Assembly: GCF_004125265.1 (NCBI RefSeq)
Contig: NZ_RDTE01000003.1
Coordinates: 2,852,001-2,916,000 of the forward strand
Origin: Streptomyces lydicus
Lineage (GTDB): Bacteria > Actinomycetota > Actinomycetes > Streptomycetales > Streptomycetaceae
Length of the DNA: 64,000 bases
Reading direction: 5' to 3'
Position numbers and translations under genes: made by a program. A model generated the notes under the pieces. The model was not told where the DNA came from. It searched no databases and was given only the letters and a program-made list of their open reading frames with translations. Shown here in pieces: positions 1-8,131 of the stretch; the first letter of the stretch is position 1; the number at the start of each line of letters is the position of its first letter.

Positions 1-2219
1 ACCTCACCGGTCATCGCCACATCCGGCCGGACCTGCCGGCCCGACAGCAGCGAGGCCAGCGCCGTCGTCATCGTCACGCCCGCGCTCGGCCCGTCCTTGG
101 GGACGGCGCCCGCCGGTACGTGCAGATGCACACCGCGCTCCTTCAGGTCGGCGACCGGAAGCTCCAGTTCGGCGCCGTGGGAGCGCAGGAACGACAGCGC
201 GATGTGCGCGGACTCCTTCATCACGTCACCGAGCTGGCCGGTCAGCTGGAGCCCGGAAGCCCCGGTCTCCGGATCGGCGAGCGAGGCCTCCACATAGAGG
301 ACATCGCCGCCGGCGCCGGTGACCGCGAGTCCGGTGACCACCCCGGGGACCGCGGTGCGCCGCTCGGCCGGGTCCTGTGCCGCCTCGGGGGTGTGGTGCG
401 GCCGCCCGATCAGCGGGCGCAGCTGGTCCACGCCGACCGTGAACGGCAGCTCCCGCTCGCCCAGTTCGTGCTGTGCGGTGACCTTCCGCAGCAGCCTGGC
501 GACGGCGCGCTCCAGATTCCGTACGCCCGCCTCGCGGGTGTACTCCCCCGCCAGCTTGCGCAGCGCGTCGTCCTCCAGGGTCACCTCGCCGGCCTCCAGG
601 CCGGCCCGCGCCAGCTGGCGCGGCAGCAGGTGGTCCCGGGCGATGACGACCTTCTCGTCCTCGGTGTAGCCGTCCAGGCGCACCAGCTCCATCCGGTCGA
701 GCAGCGGCTCGGGGATGGCTTCGAGGACATTGGCGGTGGCCAGGAAGACCACATCGCTGAGGTCGAGTTCGACCTCCAGGTAGTGGTCGCGGAAGGTGTG
801 GTTCTGCGCCGGGTCCAGGACCTCCAGGAGGGCGGCCGCCGGGTCGCCCCGGAAGTCGGAGCCCACCTTGTCGATCTCGTCGAGCAGCACCACCGGGTTC
901 ATCGACCCGGCCTCCTTGATCGCGCGGACGATCCGGCCGGGCAGTGCGCCGACGTAGGTGCGGCGGTGGCCGCGGATCTCCGCCTCGTCCCGGACGCCGC
1001 CGAGCGCGACCCGGACGAACGTGCGACCCATGGCCCGCGCGACGGACTCGCCGAGCGAGGTCTTTCCGACCCCGGGCGGCCCGACGAGCGCCAGCACGGC
1101 GCCGCCCGCCCGCCGACCGCCGCTGCCTTGGCCCGCAGCGCCGCGCGGCGTCCCCTCCGACGGCCCGCCGGCCGGCCCGAGGCCCCGTTCGGCCCGTCGC
1201 TTGCGGACGGCCAGGTATTCGGTGATCCGCTCCTTGACGTCCTCCAGGCCGAAGTGGTCGGCGTCCAGCACCTGCCTGGCGCCGGTGATGTCGTAGGCGT
1301 CCTCGGTGCGTTCGTTCCAGGGCAGTTCCAGGACGGTGTCCAGCCAGGTGCGGATCCAGGAGCCCTCGGGACTCTGGTCGCTGGACCGCTCCAGCTTGTC
1401 GACCTCCTTGAGGGCGGCCTTGCGGACGTCCTCGGGCAGGTCGGCGGCCTCGACCCGGGCGCGGTAGTCGTCGCCCTCGTCCTCCGGATCGCCGTTCAGC
1501 CCGGCGAGTTCCTTGCGGACCGCCTCCAGCTGCCGCCGCAGCAGGAACTCCCGCTGCTGTTTGTCGACGCCTTCCTGGACGTCCTTGGCGATGGATTCGG
1601 CGACGTCCTGCTCGGCCAGATGCTCGCGCAGCGTCTCGGTGGCGTACTTCAGCCGGGCGACCGGATCGGCCGTCTCCAGCAGGTGGACCTTCTGTTCGGT
1701 GGTCAGGAACGGCGAGTAGCCGGAGTTGTCGGCCAGCGTCGGGACGTCCTCGATCTGCTGGACGCGGTCGACGACCTGCCAGGCGCCGCGCTTGCGCAGC
1801 CAGCTGGTGGCCAGCGCCTTGTACTCCGTGACGAGTTCGGTCACCGCGCCGGGCAGGGGGTCGGGGACCGTCTCCTCGACGGTCGTGCCCTCCACCCAGA
1901 GCGCGGCCCCGGGCCCGGTCGTGCCGGAACCGATCCGTACCCGGCCCAGGCCCCGGATCAGCGCGCCGGGGTCGCCGTCGGACAGCCGCCCGACCTGCTC
2001 GATCCGCCCGAGCGTGCCGATGCCGGGGTAGGTGCCGTCGACGCGGGGAACGAGCAGCACCCGCGGTTTGTTACCCGGGGTGGCGGCGGCCTGCGCGGCC
2101 TCCACCGCTGCCCGTACGTCCGCGTCGGAGAGGTCCAGGGGCACCACCATGCCGGGGAGCACGACCTCGTCATCGAGCGGCAGCACGGGCAGAGTGAGCG
2201 GTGTGGACGTCGAAGCCAT
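1..2219 (-). CDS. lon: Lon ATP-dependent protease, 3' end beyond window
   Basis: Cytoplasmic AAA+ serine protease that degrades misfolded and regulatory proteins. The coding strand starts at ATG 2217-2219, preceded by AAGGGGA. The N-terminal LON substrate-binding domain (MASTSTPLTLPVLPLDDEVV) is followed by a coiled-coil stretch, Walker A GPPGVGKT, Walker B VVLLDEIDK, and the start of the S16 protease domain with the catalytic serine in PKDGPSAGV. The window ends shortly after VAMTGEV, so the catalytic lysine and the C-terminus are missing; about 739 codons are present. Between the end of the helical region (AVRKRRAERGLG) and Walker A there is an unusual Gly/Ser/Pro-rich insert of about 30 residues. 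An HspR-type operator lies just upstream, which fits heat-shock control. Confidence 0.97.
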   Translation of the reverse strand, partial: MASTSTPLTLPVLPLDDEVVLPGMVVPLDLSDADVRAAVEAAQAAATPGNKPRVLLVPRVDGTYPGIGTLGRIEQVGRLSDGDPGALIRGLGRVRIGSGTTGPGAALWVEGTTVEETVPDPLPGAVTELVTEYKALATSWLRKRGAWQVVDRVQQIEDVPTLADNSGYSPFLTTEQKVHLLETADPVARLKYATETLREHLAEQDVAESIAKDVQEGVDKQQREFLLRRQLEAVRKELAGLNGDPEDEGDDYRARVEAADLPEDVRKAALKEVDKLERSSDQSPEGSWIRTWLDTVLELPWNERTEDAYDITGARQVLDADHFGLEDVKERITEYLAVRKRRAERGLGPAGGPSEGTPRGAAGQGSGGRRAGGAVLALVGPPGVGKTSLGESVARAMGRTFVRVALGGVRDEAEIRGHRRTYVGALPGRIVRAIKEAGSMNPVVLLDEIDKVGSDFRGDPAAALLEVLDPAQNHTFRDHYLEVELDLSDVVFLATANVLEAIPEPLLDRMELVRLDGYTEDEKVVIARDHLLPRQLARAGLEAGEVTLEDDALRKLAGEYTREAGVRNLERAVARLLRKVTAQHELGERELPFTVGVDQLRPLIGRPHHTPEAAQDPAERRTAVPGVVTGLAVTGAGGDVLYVEASLADPETGASGLQLTGQLGDVMKESAHIALSFLRSHGAELELPVADLKERGVHLHVPAGAVPKDGPSAGVTMTTALASLLSGRQVRPDVAMTGE

Positions 2220-2240
2220 GATCTCCCCTTCGGCAAGCAA

Positions 2241-2261
2241 GTTGAGCTTTACCAACTCAAT
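2241..2261. promoter_or_regulatory. HAIR-type HspR operator upstream of lon
   Basis: GTTGAGC-N7-ACTCAAT matches the HAIR consensus CTTGAGT-N7-ACTCAAG with the exact 7-base spacer. It sits 22-42 bases upstream of the lon start codon. From literature memory, Streptomyces lon belongs to the HspR regulon; occupancy here is inferred from the motif alone. I could not assign the -35 and -10 elements with confidence. Confidence 0.8.
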
Positions 2262-2322
2262 GCAGCCGGGGCGGGAGATGTTCCCCCTTGTGCGTTCGCT
2301 GTGAGCGATCGGACGCGGCGCG

Positions 2323-3159
2323 CTACCAGTGGCCGGGGCGGGACAGGCCCTGCGGCAGCTTGGTCGCCGCGTCACCCCTGGCCGCGTTGAGCTGCGACTG
2401 GGTCAGGAAGAGGGCGCCGGTGAGATCGGCGCCGCTGAGGTCGGCGTCCCGCAGATCGGCGCCGATCAGGTCCGCGGTCCGCAGATCGGCGCCCTTGAGG
2501 TCGGCGGCGATGAGGCAGGCACCGCGGAGACTGGCGCCCCTCAGGGACGCCCCCTTGAGGCGGGCCCCCATGAGATCGGCCCCCCGGCGCTCCTTCTTGC
2601 GGCCCGGTACCCCGGCCCGTACGAGTTCGCTGGTACGCAGCAGCAGGGTGTTGACCTCGCCCCGGTGGGCCGGCACATCGAGCGCCGTGAGCTCCTGGGC
2701 GCCGGCACGGGTGAGGCCTTCGGTCTTCTCCAGCGCGGCCCGCAGCTCGGCGTGCACCGGGCGGGCCGCGGGACGGGACAGCGCCTCGGCCAGGTACCAG
2801 AGGAGTTCGTGCAGCTGCCGCATGACGGGGAAGACGTCGAACATCTGCCGGGCGGTCCCCGGGGCCTGCCGCCAGTCCCGTCCGCCGAAGGTGACCTGGG
2901 AGACCTTCTGCCCGGCGCCGAAGCAGTCGAAGACGGTGCAGCCGGAGAAGCCGCGCGGGCGGAGCTCGGCGTGGATGCCGCAGCGGAAGTCCGTCCGCAG
3001 ATTCGGGCAGGGCCGGCCGGCGTCCTTGTCGATCGCGAAGTCCGCCGAGGCCGCGAACGGCAGTGCCACACAGCAGAGCCCGAAGCAGCTGCCGCAGTCG
3101 GACTGCAGGCCAAGGTCGGCGGTGTCCGGCATCGGCTGCTCGTGGTCGGTCGGTGGCAT
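2323..3159 (-). CDS. Pentapeptide-repeat protein with Cys-rich N-terminus
   Basis: The 278-residue protein has two parts. The first half is Cys-rich (CGSCFGLCC near residues 20-30, then CPNL, CGIH, GCTVFDC) and resembles an iron-sulfur or zinc-binding module. The last third is a run of A(D/S)LxG pentapeptides ([20 protein letters not shown]) expected to fold as a right-handed quadrilateral beta helix. No catalytic motif is visible and the role is unknown. I chose ATG 3157-3159. A TTG five codons upstream (3174) with GGAG ten bases before it is a real alternative. It is transcribed toward lon with about 100 bases between. Confidence 0.8.
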   Translation of the reverse strand: MPPTDHEQPMPDTADLGLQSDCGSCFGLCCVALPFAASADFAIDKDAGRPCPNLRTDFRCGIHAELRPRGFSGCTVFDCFGAGQKVSQVTFGGRDWRQAPGTARQMFDVFPVMRQLHELLWYLAEALSRPAARPVHAELRAALEKTEGLTRAGAQELTALDVPAHRGEVNTLLLRTSELVRAGVPGRKKERRGADLMGARLKGASLRGASLRGACLIAADLKGADLRTADLIGADLRDADLSGADLTGALFLTQSQLNAARGDAATKLPQGLSRPGHW

Positions 3160-3508
3160 GTGGTCCGGGGACAAGGCGGGTGCACTCCTGCGGGACGGCG
3201 GGCGCCGCACGAGGCCGCGCTCGGAAGGGACCACCATTCTCCCAGGCCGCCCCGGCGCACCGCGCCCGACCGGATGCGCCCGCCGCGGGAGGGCAACGGC
3301 CCCTTCGCCGCCGGCCGAGTCGGGAAACGGCCCGCGGCAGACCGACCGGGCCAGGAAGACGGCCCGAGCCAGGAAGACGGCCCGGTACCGGCCGGTCGGC
3401 CGGCTCCGGAGACGACTCGGCCAGGGCGTCGGCCGGGGCCGGGCGGAGCGCACGGAAAAGCCCGGCGCCTGCCTCCTCACACCCCGTCATGACTGCTACC
3501 TTCACCGC
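3160..3508. other. Intergenic region between divergent genes
   Basis: This spacer separates the pentapeptide-repeat gene (minus) from the membrane-protein gene (plus). It should hold both promoters, but I cannot assign them. It contains two adjacent copies of an approximately 18-base unit, GCCAGGAAGACGGCCCG, around 3351-3387. No coding sequence or RNA gene is recognisable. Confidence 0.5.
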
Positions 3509-4078
3509 ATGTTGCAGCGGATGTCCGGAGTCTTCATCGGCGCATTCTTCGGCACGGTCTTCGTGGTCGCCAATGCGCACGCCCCGCTGTATCCCGCGCT
3601 CGGCATCGCCCTGCGGGTGCTCGCGGTGCTCACCTTCGCCGGACTGCTGACGCTGGCGCTGCGGGCCGGACGCCTCTCGCGGCCCGCCGACGGCGCCGAG
3701 AGCCCACGGGCGGACTGGTTCCGGGGTCGGTTCGCGTTCGTCGTGGGGGCCGAGGCGGTGCTGCTGATCGGCGGCAATCTCGCGTTGCGCGCCGCGGGCG
3801 CCCCCGAGCAGACCGCCGTGGCCTGGACCGCGCTGATCGTCGGTCTGCACTTCGTGGCGCTGTCGGCGGTCTGGAAGCGGCGCAGCATCGCCGTCCCCGG
3901 CCTCGCGCTGACCGCGCTCGGGGTGACCGGACTGGTCATGGCGGCGACCCCGGCCGTGGGATGGGTGCCGTTCGTCAGCGGGGTGCTGTCCGGCGTGGCG
4001 CTGCTGGGCGGCTGCGCCTACGCCATCACCCATACGTACCGCTCGGCCGTGAGCCCGCGGCCGCCGGCCGCTCAGTAG
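3509..4078 (+). CDS. Small integral membrane protein, unknown function
   Basis: A 189-residue protein starting at ATG 3509 (MLQRMSGVFIGAFFG). It shows about five or six hydrophobic segments: residues 5-25, 30-48, 75-95, 103-122, 128-147 and 153-172. The loops are short and charged and no enzymatic motif is seen, so this looks like an integral membrane protein of unknown role. Its stop codon overlaps the 3' end of the convergent rhomboid-like gene by 7 bases, which may make expression of the two genes interdependent. I do not recognise a named family. Confidence 0.75.
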   Translation: MLQRMSGVFIGAFFGTVFVVANAHAPLYPALGIALRVLAVLTFAGLLTLALRAGRLSRPADGAESPRADWFRGRFAFVVGAEAVLLIGGNLALRAAGAPEQTAVAWTALIVGLHFVALSAVWKRRSIAVPGLALTALGVTGLVMAATPAVGWVPFVSGVLSGVALLGGCAYAITHTYRSAVSPRPPAAQ

Positions 4079-4941
4079 GTCCGCGCGCCCCACAGTGCCG
4101 GATGCCCCAGGTCGCCCAGGAGCGGCGCGGGCCGGGCGTGCCGGGTGCGCCAGCGGCGCAGCAGCGGCCAGCTCGCCATCCCCAGGGTGAGCGAGAGCAG
4201 ATGGCCCCAGTCGGTCATCGGGTCGACGTAGGCGAGCAGATCGGTCACGGCCACGTAACCGACACCGGCCAGCACGGGCCAGCGCAGCCAGGCGGGCAGC
4301 AGGCCCGCGAGGGCTCCGATGCTGGTCATCACGCCGAAGCTGATGCCGTAGTCGAGACGGTGCAGCGAGGTCTCCGGGAGCCGGCCGGCGGCGACCGAGA
4401 AGGCGACCGGCAGCTCGGTGGCGAGGGTGGCCAGCGCATGGCCGCCGAAGAAGACGGCGGCGGTGCGCAGCCCGCCGATCCGCCGTTCCAGCGCCGTCAG
4501 GACGAAGAGGAAGCCGATGGCGTACGCGGAGGTCATACCGCCCGCGATCCACAGGGCGCTGGCGACGAGCACCAGCAGCGGGGCCTGTGCCAGGTGGACG
4601 ACGTCCGTACTGGAGCCCTGGAGCAGGTCGGAGACCAGCACCGGGTCGGCGTACTCGGCGAACAGCGAGGTGGCCACGAGGAGGAGGGCGTAGCCGAAGG
4701 TGAAGGGGGTGCCGGCGGGCGTGGGCAGCAGCCGCCACGGCCGTTGTCGCGGCGGCCGGGGAAGGGCCGCAGGCTCCGCCTCGACGAGGGCCGGCCGGGC
4801 GGAGCGCTGCCGGGGGACGCCCGGCAGCAGGCCCGGCGGGACGGCCGGTGCCGCATCCGGCCCGTCGCCCGCCCCCGCCCCCGGTAGGGCGGACGGCGCG
4901 CGTTCGGCCCGTGCTCTCGCGGCGGTTCCCAGCCAGCTCAC
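4072..4941 (-). CDS. Rhomboid-like membrane protein
   Basis: Of 289 residues, about 80 at the N-terminus are Pro/Ala/Arg-rich and probably cytoplasmic; six hydrophobic segments follow. Rhomboid-type signatures are present: a His in GGHALATLATEL, the nucleophile motif GxSxG (YGISFGV) in a later helix, and a His in DWGHLLSLTLG. These positions agree with the Ser/His dyad of intramembrane serine proteases, so activity is plausible but unproven. I chose GTG 4939-4941 because AAGGGG lies ten bases upstream; an open frame continues upstream to 5091 without a better ribosome site. The 3' end overlaps the convergent membrane-protein gene. Confidence 0.75.
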   Translation of the reverse strand: MSWLGTAARARAERAPSALPGAGAGDGPDAAPAVPPGLLPGVPRQRSARPALVEAEPAALPRPPRQRPWRLLPTPAGTPFTFGYALLLVATSLFAEYADPVLVSDLLQGSSTDVVHLAQAPLLVLVASALWIAGGMTSAYAIGFLFVLTALERRIGGLRTAAVFFGGHALATLATELPVAFSVAAGRLPETSLHRLDYGISFGVMTSIGALAGLLPAWLRWPVLAGVGYVAVTDLLAYVDPMTDWGHLLSLTLGMASWPLLRRWRTRHARPAPLLGDLGHPALWGARTY

Positions 4942-5200
4942 TTGTCCGAGGCCCCTTCCGTCCCTGGCGCATCCGGTCAGCCACGCCCGTCCCCCCGGCC
5001 GTGGTTCCCCTGCCTTGTCCTGCGTCTGCGGTGTCCTACGTCGCGGACCAGCCTGCATGCTCAATCCATGAAGAAGCTGTGTGAGTGACATCCCTCACAT
5101 AAGGCAACTGTCCGCAGAGGCGCCGCGTCCGTCCCGCCGACGGCGGAACCCCTCTCCCTGTCGTTGGACCGGCGCGGCCCGTATTGGCCACCATGGCGCC

Positions 5201-5965
5201 ATGGCTCCCGTTACCCCGACGCAGGCAACGACCGGCCTCCCCGAGGCCCCGCGCACCCTCGACCGCCGCGAGGGCCCGTACGGCGAGGTGGTGCTGCGAC
5301 AGCGGGGCGGACCCCCCGCAGGCCCCGGAGTTGAGGCCTCCGGCACCCCCGCCGCGCCCGCGGTCTACGAGATCATCGCCAACGGCTGCTTCCTGATGGA
5401 CACCTCCGACGGCCGGTCCGAGCGGCTGCTGATCGACGCCGCACTGGCCGCGCTGCCGGCCGACCGCGTACGGCCCTCCGTACTGATCGGCGGCCTCGGC
5501 GTCGGGTTCTCCCTGGCCAGAGCGGCACAGGCGCCGCGCTGGGGCCGGATCGTCGTCGTCGAGCGCGAGGAGGCGGTCATCGACTGGCACCGCACGGGCC
5601 CGCTCTCGGCGGTCTCGGCGGCCGCGCTGGCCGATCCGCGCAGCGAGATCCTGCACACCGACCTGGTCGCCCACCTGCGGAGCCCGGCGGGCCAAGACAC
5701 CTACGACGCCCTGTGTTTGGACATCGACAACGGTCCCGACTGGACCGTCACCGAGGACAACACCAGCCTCTACTCCCCCGGCGGACTCGCCGCCTGCCGG
5801 GACCGCCTGGCCCCCGGCGGAGTGCTCGCCGTCTGGTCCGCGCAGCCCTCGCCGGCCTTCGAGGAAGCCCTGCGAAATGCCGGATTCAGCGGGGTACATA
5901 CGGAAGAGATCCCCGTTGTCCGAGGCGTCCCTGACGTGGTCCATCTCGCGCGGAAGGGCGCGTAG
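5201..5965 (+). CDS. Spermidine synthase-fold protein
   Basis: A 254-residue protein with the spermidine synthase / class I methyltransferase fold. VYEIIANGCFLMDTSDG and RLLIDAAL form the N-terminal part. VLIGGLGVGFSLA is the Rossmann glycine loop, IVVVEREEAVIDW is the acidic end of beta 2, and a CLDIDNGPDW strand follows. Such actinobacterial proteins are usually annotated as spermidine synthase-like, but real aminopropyl transfer is not implied and the substrate is unknown. The start ATG 5201 was chosen over the out-of-frame ATG 5193. It lies just upstream of the two-component operon on the same strand. Confidence 0.75.
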   Translation: MAPVTPTQATTGLPEAPRTLDRREGPYGEVVLRQRGGPPAGPGVEASGTPAAPAVYEIIANGCFLMDTSDGRSERLLIDAALAALPADRVRPSVLIGGLGVGFSLARAAQAPRWGRIVVVEREEAVIDWHRTGPLSAVSAAALADPRSEILHTDLVAHLRSPAGQDTYDALCLDIDNGPDWTVTEDNTSLYSPGGLAACRDRLAPGGVLAVWSAQPSPAFEEALRNAGFSGVHTEEIPVVRGVPDVVHLARKGA

Positions 5966-6032
5966 CCGACAGTCACACCATGCCCGTACGCTGCTGCCCG
6001 GCAATACGCGACCACGCATGCAGGGGCGGGCG

Positions 6033-6770
6033 ATGGACCAGACTCAGACAACGCAGGGCGGCGCCGCCGCCACGCCGGGCGCCCAGCGCCGGGTACTGGT
6101 CGTGGAGGACGACCCGACGATCGTCGAGGCCATCGCGGCCCGGCTGCGCGCCGAGGGATTCCAGGTGCAGACGGCGACCGACGGCCCGGCCGCGGTGGAG
6201 ACCGCGGAGGCCTGGCAGCCGGATCTGCTCGTCCTCGATGTGATGCTGCCGGGCTTCGACGGCCTGGAGGTGTGCCGCCGGGTCCAGGCCCAGCGGCCGG
6301 TGCCCGTGATGATGCTCACCGCCCGGGACGACGAGACCGACATGCTCGTCGGCCTCGGTGTCGGCGCCGACGACTACATGACCAAGCCGTTCTCGATGCG
6401 GGAGCTGGCCGCCCGGGTGCACGTCCTGCTGCGGCGGGTCGAGCGTGCCGCGCTGGCCGCGCACACCCCGCGCACCGGCATCCTCCGGCTGGGCGAGCTG
6501 GAGATCGACCACGCCCAGCGCCGGGTGCGGGTGCGCGGCGCGGACGTCCATCTGACGCCCACCGAGTTCGATCTGCTGGTCTGCCTGGCGAACACCCCGC
6601 GCGCGGTGCTCTCCCGTGAGCAGCTGCTGGCCGAGGTGTGGGACTGGGCGGACGCCTCCGGGACCCGTACGGTCGACAGCCACATCAAGGCACTGCGCCG
6701 CAAGATCGGCGCCGAGCGCATCCGTACGGTCCACGGCGTCGGCTACGCCCTGGAGACCCCGGCCGCATGA
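6033..6770 (+). CDS. OmpR-family response regulator
   Basis: A 245-residue regulator. The receiver domain (about residues 20-135) has acidic pair VVEDDP, phosphoacceptor Asp in LLVLDVMLPG, Thr in MMLTARD and Lys in YMTKPF. The C-terminal winged helix (about 150-240) has LTPTEFDLL, VDSHIKALRRKIG and IRTVHGVGYAL. The stop overlaps the sensor-kinase start in an ATGA arrangement, so the two are translationally coupled. An in-frame ATG five codons upstream (6018) is possible; ATG 6033 has a closer GGGG. The inducing signal is unknown. Confidence 0.95.
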   Translation: MDQTQTTQGGAAATPGAQRRVLVVEDDPTIVEAIAARLRAEGFQVQTATDGPAAVETAEAWQPDLLVLDVMLPGFDGLEVCRRVQAQRPVPVMMLTARDDETDMLVGLGVGADDYMTKPFSMRELAARVHVLLRRVERAALAAHTPRTGILRLGELEIDHAQRRVRVRGADVHLTPTEFDLLVCLANTPRAVLSREQLLAEVWDWADASGTRTVDSHIKALRRKIGAERIRTVHGVGYALETPAA

Positions 6771-7894
6771 CGCGGCGCCGGTGGCATCTGCCCGTACGCG
6801 AGCTGGGGCGGCGGGTCTGGGAGGGCCTGCGCCCGCTCGACCCCTACCGCTCGGTGAAGGCCGCGCTCGGTGCGCTGGTCAGCGTCTCGGTGATCATCAC
6901 CACGCTGCTGGTCTTCGTCGCGATGCACTCGGCGACCGAGCTACGGGTGATCACGATCTTCTCGGTGATCGCCTCGCTGCTGATCACCCAGTTCGTGGCC
7001 AACAGCCTGACCGCTCCGCTCGACGAGATGACGGATGTCACCCGGTCGATGGCGCACGGTAACTACAGCCGCCGGGTCCGCTCGGAGCGCCGCGACGAGT
7101 TCGGCGATCTGGCGAACGCCTTCAACCGGATGGCGGCCGATCTGGAGGCGGTGGACACCCACCGCAAGGAGCTGGTGGCGAATGTCTCGCACGAGCTGCG
7201 CACCCCGATCGCCGCGCTCCGCGCCGTCCTGGAGAACGTCGTCGACGGGGTCAGCGAGCCGGACCCGGAGACCATGCGGACGGCGCTGCAGCAGACCGAG
7301 CGGCTGGGCCGCCTCGTCGAGCACCTTCTCGACCTGTCCCGGCTGGACAACGGGGTGGTGCCGCTGCACGCCCGGCGCTTCGAGGTCTGGCCGTATCTGT
7401 CCGGAGTGCTCAAGGAGGCCAATATGAGTCGCGGCGCCTCCACGCTCGCCGGGGTGGCCGGCTCCGGCACCCACACCCGTACGGATGTCCACCTCCACCT
7501 CGACGTCTCGCCGCCCGAGCTGACCGCGCACGCGGACGCCGAGCGGCTGCACCAGGTCGTGGCCAATCTCATCGACAACGCGATCAAGCACAGTCCGCGG
7601 CACGGCCGGGTCACGGTGCACGCGCGGCGCGGCGAGGGCCCCGAGAGCCTGGAGCTGGACGTGCAGGACGAGGGGCCCGGCATCCCCGAGTCGGAGCGCT
7701 ACCGGGTCTTCGAGCGCTTCAACCGCGGCGGCCCCGCCCCCTCGGGCCCCGGCTCCGACGGGGGGACGGGCCTTGGCCTGGCCATCGCGCGCTGGGCCGT
7801 CGACCTGCACGGCGGACGCATCGGCGTGGCCGAATCCCCTCGCGGTTGCCGGATCCGGGTCACCCTTCCGGGGTTGGAGTCAACTCGAAGCTGA
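6767..7894 (+). CDS. Sensor histidine kinase, partner of 6033-6770
   Basis: A 375-residue membrane kinase. Two close hydrophobic segments near residues 30-80 span the membrane with almost no extracellular loop, suggesting an intramembrane-sensing type. A HAMP linker follows (LTAPLDEMTDVTRSMAHG), then the phosphoacceptor box ANVSHELRTPIAALR and the ATPase boxes LIDNAIKHS (N), DEGPGIP (G1), FERFNRG (F) and GTGLGLAI (G2). It overlaps the response regulator by 4 bases and forms a two-gene operon with it. About 240 bases separate it from kgd. Confidence 0.95.
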   Translation: MTRRRWHLPVRELGRRVWEGLRPLDPYRSVKAALGALVSVSVIITTLLVFVAMHSATELRVITIFSVIASLLITQFVANSLTAPLDEMTDVTRSMAHGNYSRRVRSERRDEFGDLANAFNRMAADLEAVDTHRKELVANVSHELRTPIAALRAVLENVVDGVSEPDPETMRTALQQTERLGRLVEHLLDLSRLDNGVVPLHARRFEVWPYLSGVLKEANMSRGASTLAGVAGSGTHTRTDVHLHLDVSPPELTAHADAERLHQVVANLIDNAIKHSPRHGRVTVHARRGEGPESLELDVQDEGPGIPESERYRVFERFNRGGPAPSGPGSDGGTGLGLAIARWAVDLHGGRIGVAESPRGCRIRVTLPGLESTRS

Positions 7895-8131
7895 CGTCCG
7901 CTGACGTAGGGTCGGTGGTGGGAGCACTCCTGCCCGGGTCCCGCGGTGATCACCCCTACCCGCATACAGGCAAACCTCGTGTGTTTCCCGTCAGGTCCTG
8001 CCCCGAAACCCGTCCGGGAATGTGACGTACGCGACGAGTGACCCTCCCAGCCTGCATCCAGGGTCCCAACAGGCGTAGCCTTTATTCCCGCTGTCCACCA
8101 CCTTAGGAAGCGGAAGAGGGCGGTTGCCGCC

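Noticed and set aside
120..2390. Long plus-strand open frame opposite lon
   Set aside because: It is a shadow of lon on the GC-rich antisense strand. The minus frame has clear Lon domains and a ribosome site.
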